Assembly (NCBI GenBank): GCA_905479115.1
Contig: CAJQLF010000057.1
Span: 1-50,879 of the forward strand
Source: an uncultured Flavobacteriales bacterium
Lineage (GTDB): Bacteria > Bacteroidota > Bacteroidia > Flavobacteriales_D > Sanyastnellaceae
DNA length: 50,879 bases
Direction of reading: 5' to 3'
A program made the translations under genes and the position numbers. The notes beneath the pieces were generated by a model. That model saw only the letters and a list, made by a program, of their open reading frames with translations. It ran no database searches and was not told the DNA's origin. Below are positions 17,580 through 25,729 of the stretch, one piece after another; the stretch's first letter is position 1; the number at the start of each line of letters is the position of its first letter.

Positions 17580-18656
17580 CTAACTAGCTTGTCTTTGTTC
17601 ACGCTGATTCCAAGCGGGTTCCAATACCCAGAGAGGGAAGCTCAATCGTGCAGTCACTCCGCATGGAAAGGGATGCTCCTCGAGCCCCTCTTGAATTTTC
17701 AAAGTGCCGCGATGCCGGAGCAAAGTCAGCCGTTCTCGGACGATAGCCGTTCCCCTGGATCGATGCTTTTGGCGATGGGGGTCAGAGGCTTTGGATAATC
17801 CAGATCCATTATCACAAACGTTGATTTCCAAATCTTCGTTAATCCATCTAATTTGAATCTGCACTTCAGGATTGGCAATGGCTTGGTCAGCCAATCCGTG
17901 CCATATGGCATTTTCAACAAGGGGTTGAAGGATAAAGAGTGGACAAGGGGTTAATTCGGGTAATACATCCTTGTGGATGTTCCACACAAAAGTGATGGGT
18001 CGATCCAAGCGAATCCGCTCTAAGTCAACATACTGATTCACGTGTTCGATTTCTTGTGACAAGGGCCCAAGAATGTGTTCCTGAGACATGAAACCGAGCA
18101 TTAAAAGCCTTCGAAATCGATGAAAAACACGGCTGGCTCGCTCGCTTTCTGCATTTTGGAGCAAGTGTTGAACCCCCGTGAGCACATTGAACAAGAAGTG
18201 CGGATTCATTTGAGACTTCAAATGCTTGCGCTTTGTTTCAACGACTTTTTCCTTCAAGGCGAGGTTTTGTTGCGATTGCGATACGCTTTGCAACAACAAT
18301 TGCTCTTGAATGAGTGTGTTTTTGGTTTGCTTCGGAATCGCCGTTAATTGCCTCAGTCGATAGCCGTAGGTCGCTCCATTGATTCCCATTAAAGCGACGG
18401 CCGTCAGAGCAATGCGAAGAACGCTCGAATGCATTTCCTGGGGTAATAGCTCAAATTGGAGGCAAACAATAAACAGCATTGCGATAAAGGCGAATGCGCT
18501 GGAAGCTGCGGCTAAGGCGATTTGCCAATGGGGGATGTAGGCTGAATTTCGGCGATAAATCTTGATAAGATTCAGGGCCATTACAAACCCCAAACAAAAG
18601 AGAATGACAAGCGCGATCAGGAAGATCTCAAGCTCGTTCAAAACAGCAAGTGACAT
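17580..18656 (-). CDS. LytS/YehU-type sensor histidine kinase
   Basis: The 358-residue protein has three or four N-terminal membrane segments (about 10-32, 43-68, 78-96), a coiled segment (about 110-148), then the His_kinase domain (PF06580) with QMNPHFLFNVL carrying the phospho-acceptor His153. The ATPase domain has LVENAIWHG (N-box Asn249) and CDNGSGL (282-287). No extracellular sensing domain is obvious. Such kinases normally phosphorylate a LytTR-type response regulator encoded next to them, but none is present here, so it is an orphan in this window. It lies 89 bp downstream of the helicase gene and converges on tsaD with a 10-bp gap. Compare the degenerate relative at 23670-24608. Confidence 0.88.
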   Translation of the reverse strand: MSLAVLNELEIFLIALVILFCLGFVMALNLIKIYRRNSAYIPHWQIALAAASSAFAFIAMLFIVCLQFELLPQEMHSSVLRIALTAVALMGINGATYGYRLRQLTAIPKQTKNTLIQEQLLLQSVSQSQQNLALKEKVVETKRKHLKSQMNPHFLFNVLTGVQHLLQNAESERASRVFHRFRRLLMLGFMSQEHILGPLSQEIEHVNQYVDLERIRLDRPITFVWNIHKDVLPELTPCPLFILQPLVENAIWHGLADQAIANPEVQIQIRWINEDLEINVCDNGSGLSKASDPHRQKHRSRGTAIVRERLTLLRHRGTLKIQEGLEEHPFPCGVTARLSFPLWVLEPAWNQREQRQAS

Positions 18657-18745
18657 ACTCGAAATTTAAGCCAAAGCAGCGGGCTCAACGGGGGTGGAAT
18701 TTGTAAGTGTCGGCGCACAGTTTATGCATGCCAGCCTGAAGTGTG

Positions 18746-20290
18746 TTAGGCCTCGAGGTCGTCGGTAACATACGCCTGTCGCAGGGCGCTTCGGAGTTTA
18801 CGGCAGTATTCTTCCTTTAGCCAGTTTTTGTAGTTCTCCGTGGTCTTGGCAATGCATTTGGAGTAAAGTCGAATCCGATACGTAATGTCTCCTTCGAGTT
18901 CTTTGGCTAAATCAAAGGCATCCCACAAATCATCGCATACATATCGAATGATTTCAATGTGGTGGTCGATGCTTCGTTCAATGGCCTCCTTGGGTCTTCC
19001 ACCATCCCGGGTCACTTGAACATAGGCTTCGGCCATGTTGAAATCTGGATCAGGCCCTCCCTGAAGCTTTTCCATCAATTCATTCGAATACTCGAAAACG
19101 AATTCATCTTCGATTTCTTCATCGGTGTAAAGCCCTTCAATAAACGAATTGGGTGATTTGAAAATTTCGGCCCAATTGATGTGCGCCTCCCACAAGCCAA
19201 ATCTTCGAGCATTGTTCCCCAAATCAATCACATTGAAATGCCGCTTTTTTGGCAAAATTCGAGAACCACGGCCAATCATTTGGTGATACAACGTCAGGGA
19301 TTTCGTCGCTCGATTCAAAATGATGGTTTGCACCGATGGCGAATCGAAACCGGTAGTCAAGATGGAGACCGAACTCAGGATAGCGTCGGGTTTCTTTTCA
19401 AACCACGTCAAGATGTCTTGCCGTTCCTTTTCACTGTGCGTGTTATCCAAGTGCATGCACTCGTAGCCCTCTTCAATGAACATCGCTTGTACCTGCTTCG
19501 AAGTATTGATGCCATTATTGAAAATCAATGTCTTCGTTCCTTTTGCTTTCTCCTCATACGCATAGAGCAGCTTCTCCTGCATCAGGTAATTGCCATACAG
19601 GCGTTCTGAACTACTAACTGTATAATCGCCGTTGATGCCAATTTTGAGAGAACGCAAATTCACATCATAACTGTACGTAATGGCCTTGGCTAAGAATTCA
19701 TCCTCAACCAAAGCAGAAATCGATTCTCCAACGATGAGTTCGTTGTAGTTGTCTTTGAGAGGCAATTTTACGTTCGAGCTCAGCGGTGTGGCGGTTACGC
19801 CAAGAATGACTTGATTCGCAAAGTGTCCAAAAAGCTTTCGAAAGCTGTTGTAGTGGGCCTCGTCAATGACCACCAAGCCAAGGTTGTCAAACTCAATCCG
19901 CTCGTCATTAAGTCGGTTGTTCAGCGTCTCCACCATCGCGACGAAACACCAGTGATCATCCTCCTCCTCGAGTTCTTTGACTTTGCTGTTGATGATTTTG
20001 TTCGGAATTCCAATGTCCGTCAGCATGCGACTTGTTTGGCCGCACAATTCAATTCGGTGGGTGAGGATGAGGACTCGTTTGCCGGTTTTGAGGATAAACT
20101 GCTTCGCGAGTTCCGAGAAAATCACTGTTTTTCCCCCGCCTGTCGGCAATTGAAACAACAAATTGTATCGCTCTGGAAACTTATCCATGCGTCCCAGCAA
20201 GGTTGCGATGGCACTCTCTTGGTATCCGTAAAGGTTTTTGCCTTTGTGGGATTCGAGTTGCTTTTTAAGGTGGGTGTCGGTCAAAGACAA
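18746..20290 (-). CDS. DEAD/DEAH-box helicase, SF2, Bacteroidetes type
   Basis: I place the start at TTG 20290 (514 residues, starting LSLTDTHLKK). An open frame continues to a GTG at 20464, but it would overlap ung on the other strand, and a good promoter match lies within it at 20349-20379. Domain 1 has QLPTGGGKTVIFSELAKQ (Walker A), LTHRIELCGQT, VIDEAHYNSF (DEAH, motif II) and GVTATPLSS (motif III). Domain 2 has TLIFNNGINTS, SILTTGFDSPSVQTIILNRAT and QMIGRGSRIL (motif VI). The C-terminus is helical. It resembles the RecG/XPB-like type I restriction R-subunit superfamily, but no nuclease or methylase partners are nearby. A role in DNA or RNA repair is inferred only from adjacency to ung. 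Confidence 0.88.
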   Translation of the reverse strand: MSLTDTHLKKQLESHKGKNLYGYQESAIATLLGRMDKFPERYNLLFQLPTGGGKTVIFSELAKQFILKTGKRVLILTHRIELCGQTSRMLTDIGIPNKIINSKVKELEEEDDHWCFVAMVETLNNRLNDERIEFDNLGLVVIDEAHYNSFRKLFGHFANQVILGVTATPLSSNVKLPLKDNYNELIVGESISALVEDEFLAKAITYSYDVNLRSLKIGINGDYTVSSSERLYGNYLMQEKLLYAYEEKAKGTKTLIFNNGINTSKQVQAMFIEEGYECMHLDNTHSEKERQDILTWFEKKPDAILSSVSILTTGFDSPSVQTIILNRATKSLTLYHQMIGRGSRILPKKRHFNVIDLGNNARRFGLWEAHINWAEIFKSPNSFIEGLYTDEEIEDEFVFEYSNELMEKLQGGPDPDFNMAEAYVQVTRDGGRPKEAIERSIDHHIEIIRYVCDDLWDAFDLAKELEGDITYRIRLYSKCIAKTTENYKNWLKEEYCRKLRSALRQAYVTDDLEA

Positions 20291-20348
20291 GGTCTGCTGG
20301 CGTTTTTGGTAGGCCCTTTGCGAAGCATGAGGGATTCTTGCGAAACGA

Positions 20349-20379
20349 CAAAAGTACCCCTTCCATTCCTTCCCTGAAA
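20349..20379 (-). promoter_or_regulatory. Promoter of the helicase gene (Bacteroidetes consensus)
   Basis: On the minus strand TTTC (20379-20376), a 19-base spacer and TACTTTTG (20356-20349) match the consensus TTTG-N19-TAnnTTTG with one mismatch. Transcription would begin near 20342, about 50 bases before the TTG start at 20290. This supports the shorter gene model for the helicase. Confidence 0.55.
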
Positions 20380-20455
20380 GAAAATGAATGAAGAGGTTTT
20401 CCACCGAAAGACGCGGAGCATTGGAAAACCTGCCTGAATCTTCGATGTTTGTTGT

Positions 20456-21160
20456 GTGAAACACGCCTCTGTCCCTGCTTTTTTAGATGACATTCCTCAG
20501 GAATGGGGGGACTTAATCAAGCATGTCACCTTCGATTGGGAACGTTTAAACCGTGCGGTTGAGCAGGAGCGACAAGTGCATCCTTGTTACCCGCCCCGAG
20601 GCAAGGAATTTGAAGCTCTGCTGTCTGTGCCTCCTTCGAGGGTTCGGGTTGTCATTTGCGGTCAAGATCCGTACCACGGCCCAGGACAAGCGCACGGCCT
20701 TGCCTTTTCCGTTTCTGCAGGTGTGCCGCATCCGCCCTCTCTTCGAAACATTATCAAGGAAGCACAGGTGGATTTGGAGTCTCCGTGGCCCTTGGAACAA
20801 GATTTTGATCCCGCGGGTGCATTGGGACATTGGGCCCGAGAAGGCGTGCTGTTGCTGAATGACGTTTTGACGGTGCGTGATGGGGCTCCAGGGTCCCACG
20901 CGTCATTCGGATGGCAGGAAGTTACTGGAGCCATCCTCGATGCCGTGGCCCAATTGGATGAGCCTATCGCAGTTTTACTTTGGGGCAAGCCTGCCCAGCG
21001 GCATGCTGTTCGATTTAAGCAAGATCAACACGCCGTGTTCGAGGCGCCGCACCCGAGCCCTTTATCTGCATACCGCGGATTCTTCGGTGCCAAGCCATTT
21101 TCAAAGGCGAATGCTTGGCTGGAGGCTCATGGGAAGCCTGGTGTGAATTGGATGGGCTGA
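20456..21160 (+). CDS. ung: Uracil-DNA glycosylase, family 1
   Basis: From GTG 20456 the protein has 234 residues, typical of family 1 UDG. It removes uracil from DNA to start base excision repair. Seen motifs: VICGQDPYHGPGQAHGLAFS with the catalytic Asp71, LLLNDVLTV for uracil recognition, VLLWGKPAQ, and HPSPLSAYRGFFG (198-211) with the catalytic His199 and the DNA-intercalating loop. The stop is followed by a 108-bp gap to the convergent WD40 gene. The start codon is GTG because no ATG precedes the conserved IPQEWGDL region. Confidence 0.96.
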   Translation: MKHASVPAFLDDIPQEWGDLIKHVTFDWERLNRAVEQERQVHPCYPPRGKEFEALLSVPPSRVRVVICGQDPYHGPGQAHGLAFSVSAGVPHPPSLRNIIKEAQVDLESPWPLEQDFDPAGALGHWAREGVLLLNDVLTVRDGAPGSHASFGWQEVTGAILDAVAQLDEPIAVLLWGKPAQRHAVRFKQDQHAVFEAPHPSPLSAYRGFFGAKPFSKANAWLEAHGKPGVNWMG

Positions 21161-21268
21161 AAACCGGCGACGGCGACATTCAATGGCGCCGCGTGTGGGT
21201 TTCACAAAAATGAGACCAACACAGATGTACTTATCGCTGTCATGGGTTGAAACTTCGGAGCGATGGTT

Positions 21269-22156
21269 CTATCGTGTGAACATGCGCCCAATGCGGTCGT
21301 CCCCTCCGAATACGAGCCGATCCAAAGGTCTTCCGCTTGCAGCCAAAGCATTGATCGATCGATTCGATCCTCCTTGTCGATGGGTCACCTTCTCCAAGGG
21401 CTCCAAATCATTCCATCCCCAAGCCTTCAAGGTTTTATCTCTGCTGGCTGTCCACAGCATGCCACTGAACTGGCACACTCTGTAAATCGCACTTTCATGA
21501 GCGGGTATGGACAACAAAGATGCGCCTGCTGCGTCCCATACACGCAAATGGCCATCGCGTCCACCCGAAATCCAAACGCGTTTTTGCGGATGCCACACGG
21601 CAGCATAGGTTCCCCCTGAATGACCTGCAATGGCAATCCCGCCCTTTAAACAACCGACCGCACCGAGAGGAGGGCTTATGATGGCTTCTCCTCCAGAGGT
21701 TCCGACAAAAACACCTGCGTCGGAGGGAACAATGCATCTTATTTTACGCGCGCCTTGGATGTGCCATTCGCTTTGTATTTCGTTTTCATTCCATCGAACT
21801 ACCCGTTCGTCTCCTCCGCCCGTGACCAAGGTTCCGTCCTTCATCCAGGTCAATGCAAACAGGCCAGAGGTATGAGCTTTAATGCGTCTTGCACGATCTG
21901 ATTCGCCTCTTTTCCATAGGAATAAGTCACCGTTTTCGGCGCCCGCGACCCGCATCTGTTGGTGGGCTGATACTGAATAAAAAGCCTGTTCATGGTGCAG
22001 CACGGCCCGGCCTTCACCGCTGCCGTCTTCGGCCCATTCCGCGATGATACCATCGCCTCCCGCTGTTAACCAGCAGGATTGGTCATCAGCCCAAGTCACA
22101 TCGTAAATCGCACCTCGATGACCGGAAAGTTGTTGGATGGTTTCGTGGGTTCCCAT
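21269..22156 (-). CDS. WD40 repeat beta-propeller protein
   Basis: The 295-residue protein starts at ATG 22156 (MGTHETIQQLSGHRGAI) and has no signal peptide or membrane segment, so it is probably cytosolic. About seven WD-type blades are visible, each with a GH/AH turn and a closing W-D-like end: LSGHRGAIYDVTWADDQS, KAHTSGLFALTWMKDG, GHSGGTYAAVWHPQKRVW, SGGRDGHLRVWDAAG and IPAHESAIYRVCQFSG. The length fits a single closed propeller. WD40 proteins act as interaction scaffolds; no partner domain is fused. It converges with ung and is divergent from the small ORF/hisS unit. Confidence 0.87.
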   Translation of the reverse strand: MGTHETIQQLSGHRGAIYDVTWADDQSCWLTAGGDGIIAEWAEDGSGEGRAVLHHEQAFYSVSAHQQMRVAGAENGDLFLWKRGESDRARRIKAHTSGLFALTWMKDGTLVTGGGDERVVRWNENEIQSEWHIQGARKIRCIVPSDAGVFVGTSGGEAIISPPLGAVGCLKGGIAIAGHSGGTYAAVWHPQKRVWISGGRDGHLRVWDAAGASLLSIPAHESAIYRVCQFSGMLWTASRDKTLKAWGWNDLEPLEKVTHRQGGSNRSINALAASGRPLDRLVFGGDDRIGRMFTR

Positions 22157-22194
22157 GGATTGCCGAATTTAGCACCTCTAAAAGTCTCCTCCTC

Positions 22195-22272
22195 ATGCAA
22201 TATGTATTTCTCGCTATGGCCATTCTTACAGTTGTAGCTTTCATTCAATACCGCCGACAAAATAAGCGTTGA
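22195..22272 (+). CDS. Possible 25-residue single-span membrane peptide
   Basis: A 26-codon frame (ATG 22195 to TGA 22272) encodes MQYVFLAMAILTVVAFIQYR followed by RQNKR. It has the shape of a small membrane protein: a hydrophobic stretch of about 16 residues followed by a strongly basic tail. It fills the space between the WD40 gene start (22156) and hisS (22292), with 19 bp to hisS. No Shine-Dalgarno sequence is visible. Its size means chance is possible, but the composition is unusual for random sequence. Confidence 0.45.
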   Translation: MQYVFLAMAILTVVAFIQYRRQNKR

Positions 22273-22291
22273 ATCGCTTTACTAGCCGATT

Positions 22292-23680
22292 ATGAGCAAA
22301 CCTTCGATCCCAAAAGGAACCCGCGACTTTGGTCCAGCGGTCATGGCCCGACGCAATTGGATGTTCGGCGTCATGCGAAAAGCTTTTGAACGCTATGGTT
22401 TTCAGCCTATCGAAACTCCCGCGATGGAGAGTCTGCAGACGCTGACAGGAAAGTATGGAGAGGAAGGGGATCAATTGATATTCAAAATTTTAAACAACGG
22501 AGATTACCTCGCAAAGGCCGATGACCAAGCGCTGCAGCTCAAGGATTCCAAATCGGTTATCTCCAGCATTTCAAAAAAAGCACTGCGCTACGATCTGACT
22601 GTGCCATTTGCTCGGTTTGTGGTTATGGCACGAAACGATTTGGCATTTCCTTTTAGACGCTATCAAATGCAGACGGTTTGGCGAGGAGATCGCCCGGGTA
22701 AGGGCCGGTATCAAGAATTTACTCAATGCGATGCTGACATCATCGGTTCAGATAGCGTGCTGTGCGAGTTGGACTTAATCACTTTGTTTCACGAGGTCCT
22801 TCAAGAACTGGGAGTTCCCGGATATGAGATCGTTCTAAACGATCGAAGACTCTTGAATGGTTTGGCACGTTCCTGGGGCATCGAAGACCGTTTCGAAGAC
22901 TTTACAGTCGCGTTGGATAAATGGGACAAAATTGGAAGCGAGGGTGTTCGCATCGAGCTCAATGATCGCGGGTTCACAGGCGCATCAGTCGATTCCATTA
23001 TGGGCCTCTTTGAATTGCTTTCGCTTGACGATGTTCACCAAAGACTGGATGGAATGAGAGCGATGGTTAATCCCGATGATTCGGAGGTGCAGGAAGCTTT
23101 TGAAGAAGTCAGTGAATTGATCCGAATGGCCGGCGATGCCGGTGTTCGTTCTGAGTATATGGTGTTCGATCCTACGCTGGCCCGAGGATTAAATTATTAC
23201 ACCGGAGCGATTTTTGAGGTGCGGGTCCCTGACGCTCCTGTTGGCAGTATATGCGGGGGAGGGCGTTATGCGGATCTTACGGGCATTTTTGGCTGGGAGG
23301 GCATGAGCGGAGTCGGAATCAGTTTTGGAGCAGACCGCATTTACGATGTACTTGATCATTTTGACGCATTTCCCGCGTCGGCTTTGACCCAAGCTCAGGT
23401 ATTGATTGTTCAGTTGGATGGTGAAGGACGTGAAGAGGGGTTGAGGGCGTTAAGAGGGTTAAGAGAAGCAGGAGTTCGATCCGTTCTCTATCCAGACATA
23501 GCCAAATTAAAAAAGCAAATGAAGTACGCTTCTGATTTGGGCGTTCAATTTGTCTTAATGGCCGGTGAAGAAGAACGAGCAAATGGAACCTGGACGGTGC
23601 GTAACATGAAAACGGGTGACCAGGTTCAAGTTCCATCCACAGCACTTGTCTCTTGGATGGAGGCAGCAATTATTGGCTAA
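22292..23680 (+). CDS. hisS: Histidyl-tRNA synthetase
   Basis: The 462-residue class II synthetase starts MSKPSIPKGTRDFGP, the usual N-terminus with the PKGTRD motif. It charges tRNA-His. Motif 2 is seen as FRRYQMQTVWRGDRPGKGRYQEFTQ (split here: FRRYQMQTVWRGDRP, then GRYQEFTQCDADIIG). The histidine-specific HisA signature is LARGLNYYTGAIFEV, and motif 3 is GVGISFGADRIYDVL. The C-terminal anticodon-binding domain (about 365-462) contains LRGLREAGVRSVLYPD and KQMKYASDLGVQFVLMAG. The length fits the family. Its 3' end overlaps the convergent pseudokinase gene by 11 bp. Confidence 0.96.
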   Translation: MSKPSIPKGTRDFGPAVMARRNWMFGVMRKAFERYGFQPIETPAMESLQTLTGKYGEEGDQLIFKILNNGDYLAKADDQALQLKDSKSVISSISKKALRYDLTVPFARFVVMARNDLAFPFRRYQMQTVWRGDRPGKGRYQEFTQCDADIIGSDSVLCELDLITLFHEVLQELGVPGYEIVLNDRRLLNGLARSWGIEDRFEDFTVALDKWDKIGSEGVRIELNDRGFTGASVDSIMGLFELLSLDDVHQRLDGMRAMVNPDDSEVQEAFEEVSELIRMAGDAGVRSEYMVFDPTLARGLNYYTGAIFEVRVPDAPVGSICGGGRYADLTGIFGWEGMSGVGISFGADRIYDVLDHFDAFPASALTQAQVLIVQLDGEGREEGLRALRGLREAGVRSVLYPDIAKLKKQMKYASDLGVQFVLMAGEEERANGTWTVRNMKTGDQVQVPSTALVSWMEAAIIG

Positions 23681-24608
23681 TCGCATCGATAATCTGGGCC
23701 TCCATAGACTTAGGCCAAGCCGAGGAATCCCCGAGTAACCGGAAAGTTTGACTGCTCATTTGCTCAGCAGATCCTTCGGGTAAGTACATCGAGTTTGGGG
23801 CTGAAAAGCAGGCGACCAGACTCTCGTTGACTTGTTCAAATTGCAGATTGGTATCTCCAATGTCTTCCAGGCTCCTTTCGGCCAAATTAAAATAGGGCCA
23901 AAGTGCCTCCTGCACCCAAGCACTGATGAGCAGTGGCTGTGTGTATCGCTTCAAAGTGAAATCATCTAACATCCCGTCATCCACTTCGCATCGAAACCGG
24001 TTGCCGGTCAAAAGTTGCATTAACGCCAGGTGGGTCTGTATGTGAACCATCGTCTCATGCAGAGGTAAAAAGGGAGTGGCCCCCTCGTACAGAACTTGCC
24101 TCAAATGCCGGGCAAAAAGAGTGATGATCTTTTCCGCTTTTTCATGGTCACCCATGAGCAGATGATTTTCAATCGTGAGCAGGATCAACTCAAACCGATC
24201 GCTGAATTGCCTCAACGCGTGCTGGGATAAATTGGTCTTGGTCAGTGCGGTATCCAATTGTTCTTTTTCTTTCAGCCGGTCTAGTTGGTGTTGGAGCGCT
24301 CGGAGTCGGTTGTGAAGCACATGAGGGCTTTCGGTATGCAAAGCAGGTTCAAATTGCCAAAAGCTTCGCATACTCAAGATGGCAATCATCGAGGCAATGC
24401 CCCACATGATTGGACCCCAATGAGAGGGGAGCAGGAGAACGCAGAGAACCGTGGCAGCAATCGAAACCAGAAAAACCCAATTCTCCTCAAAATTGAATAA
24501 ACCCAGATTGGAATCTTTCTCAATCATGCCGATGCCAGGAGCGTACTGCAATTGCGCCCAAGCCAAAAGGAAAACAAACGCGCTGACGAAGAGCAAGAGG
24601 GCTATCAT
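23670..24608 (-). CDS. Degenerate LytS-family histidine kinase (predicted pseudokinase)
   Basis: The 312-residue protein has three hydrophobic segments (about 2-19, 43-61, 65-80), a coiled region, then a His_kinase-like domain. It follows the normal pattern in HEKAEKIITLFARHLRQVL, LPLHETMVHIQTHLALMQLL and NRFRCEV, but the NPHFLFN box reads SDRFELI (136-142), so the phospho-acceptor His is Arg138. The N-box reads WVQEALWPY (231-239), so the ATP/Mg-binding Asn is lost, and no DxGxG motif follows. I infer a catalytically dead kinase, perhaps a sensor or scaffold. The ATG overlaps the meaB stop (ATGA), so translation is likely coupled to meaB. It also overlaps the end of hisS by 11 bp. Confidence 0.8.
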   Translation of the reverse strand: MIALLLFVSAFVFLLAWAQLQYAPGIGMIEKDSNLGLFNFEENWVFLVSIAATVLCVLLLPSHWGPIMWGIASMIAILSMRSFWQFEPALHTESPHVLHNRLRALQHQLDRLKEKEQLDTALTKTNLSQHALRQFSDRFELILLTIENHLLMGDHEKAEKIITLFARHLRQVLYEGATPFLPLHETMVHIQTHLALMQLLTGNRFRCEVDDGMLDDFTLKRYTQPLLISAWVQEALWPYFNLAERSLEDIGDTNLQFEQVNESLVACFSAPNSMYLPEGSAEQMSSQTFRLLGDSSAWPKSMEAQIIDAISQ

Positions 24609-25690
24609 CGACCTTGAATCAATCGTTCACTCATCCATTCACGTGCAGCGCGGAACGGATGAACGGAGCCAGCTTCAAGGTCTTGCAGGAGCTTGCCCCA
24701 TTTTTTTGACCCTTCATCGCCATCCATTCTTTGCATGAACAGCAATTGCTGCAGATGGTGTCGAAACTGGATAACCCGCTGGGTTGATCGCTGTTGATTC
24801 ATCCAACCGTTCGTTATCCACTTGGACTTCAATGCTTCCAGTGCCACGCAGCATTCTTGGATTCCAAGGGCTTCAAGCGCACTGATCATCATGACATCCA
24901 CTTCATGTCCCCCGGGATTAGGAGGAAATAAGTGAAGCGCTTTTCTGTATTGATTGGCCGTCTCTTCCGCCAGCATCTCTCGTCCGCTGTCGCATTTGTT
25001 GACGAGCAACAAATCGGCCATCTCCATGATGCCCCTCTTGATTCCTTGCAGTTCATCGCCGCCACCGGGTAGCATCAGTAAAATAAAAGCATCCGTTAAT
25101 TCCCGCGCGGCTGTTTCGCTTTGACCCACACCGACTGTTTCGATGATGATGCGGTCATATCCCGCTGCTTCGCATAAAACAATTGCTTCGGAGGTGCCTC
25201 TCGTAACACCTCCCAAAGAAGAACCTGTTGGGCTAGGGCGAACAAAAGCGGCCTCATTTTGCGCGAGGCGCTCCATCCGAGTTTTATCCCCAAGAATGCT
25301 ACCTCCAGTTCGGCTGCTCGAAGGGTCAATGGCCAATACGGCAACCCGGTGACCTTGTTCGATCAAGGCCTCACCGAACTGCTCAATAAAGGTGCTCTTT
25401 CCAACTCCAGGAACGCCGGTGATTCCAATGCGCAAACTTTCAGGATGTACTTGATCGCTTACCAGCGCATGAAGAAGTTTGTCCAAGATCTCCAAATCTG
25501 ACATGCGATTACTTTCTGTCAGCGTGATGGCTTGTCCAAGCACTTCTCGGTTCCCTGCTCGAATTTGCGTGGCCCAATCATCCATGTTTGGCCGGAAACC
25601 TTGTGCAGCGCGAATCCGCTCAAGGGCACTCTTTCTTGCTTGAGCGCCTTTGGGGTTTTGGCCTTTTTTATCTGCTGAATCCAACGCCAC
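24605..25690 (-). CDS. meaB: Methylmalonyl-CoA mutase-associated GTPase MeaB
   Basis: From GTG 25690 the protein has 361 residues; an ATG at 25585 (MDDWATQIRAGN) is an alternative start, but Flavobacteriales homologues often carry such an N-terminal extension. MeaB/ArgK is a G3E-family GTPase that protects and reloads adenosylcobalamin-dependent methylmalonyl-CoA mutase. Seen: GVPGVGKST (Walker A, 92-100), AVLAIDPSSSRTGGSILGDK, RPSPTGSSLGGVTRGTSEA, ETVGVGQSE (switch/Walker B region), GGGDELQGIKRGIMEMADLL and LVNKCDSG (the NKxD motif). The mutase genes are not in the window. The stop overlaps the start of the pseudokinase gene. Confidence 0.93.
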   Translation of the reverse strand: MALDSADKKGQNPKGAQARKSALERIRAAQGFRPNMDDWATQIRAGNREVLGQAITLTESNRMSDLEILDKLLHALVSDQVHPESLRIGITGVPGVGKSTFIEQFGEALIEQGHRVAVLAIDPSSSRTGGSILGDKTRMERLAQNEAAFVRPSPTGSSLGGVTRGTSEAIVLCEAAGYDRIIIETVGVGQSETAARELTDAFILLMLPGGGDELQGIKRGIMEMADLLLVNKCDSGREMLAEETANQYRKALHLFPPNPGGHEVDVMMISALEALGIQECCVALEALKSKWITNGWMNQQRSTQRVIQFRHHLQQLLFMQRMDGDEGSKKWGKLLQDLEAGSVHPFRAAREWMSERLIQGR

Positions 25691-25729
25691 GAGTCGAAGT
25701 TAACGCGAAGTACGGCCTATCTTGCAGCC

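Noticed and set aside
19811-20377. Plus-strand frame of 188 residues opposite the helicase
   Set aside because: Antisense shadow; the opposite strand carries all helicase motifs.
21170-21192. GC-rich hairpin after ung (CGGCG...CGCCG)
   Set aside because: Long loop, short stem and no T tract.
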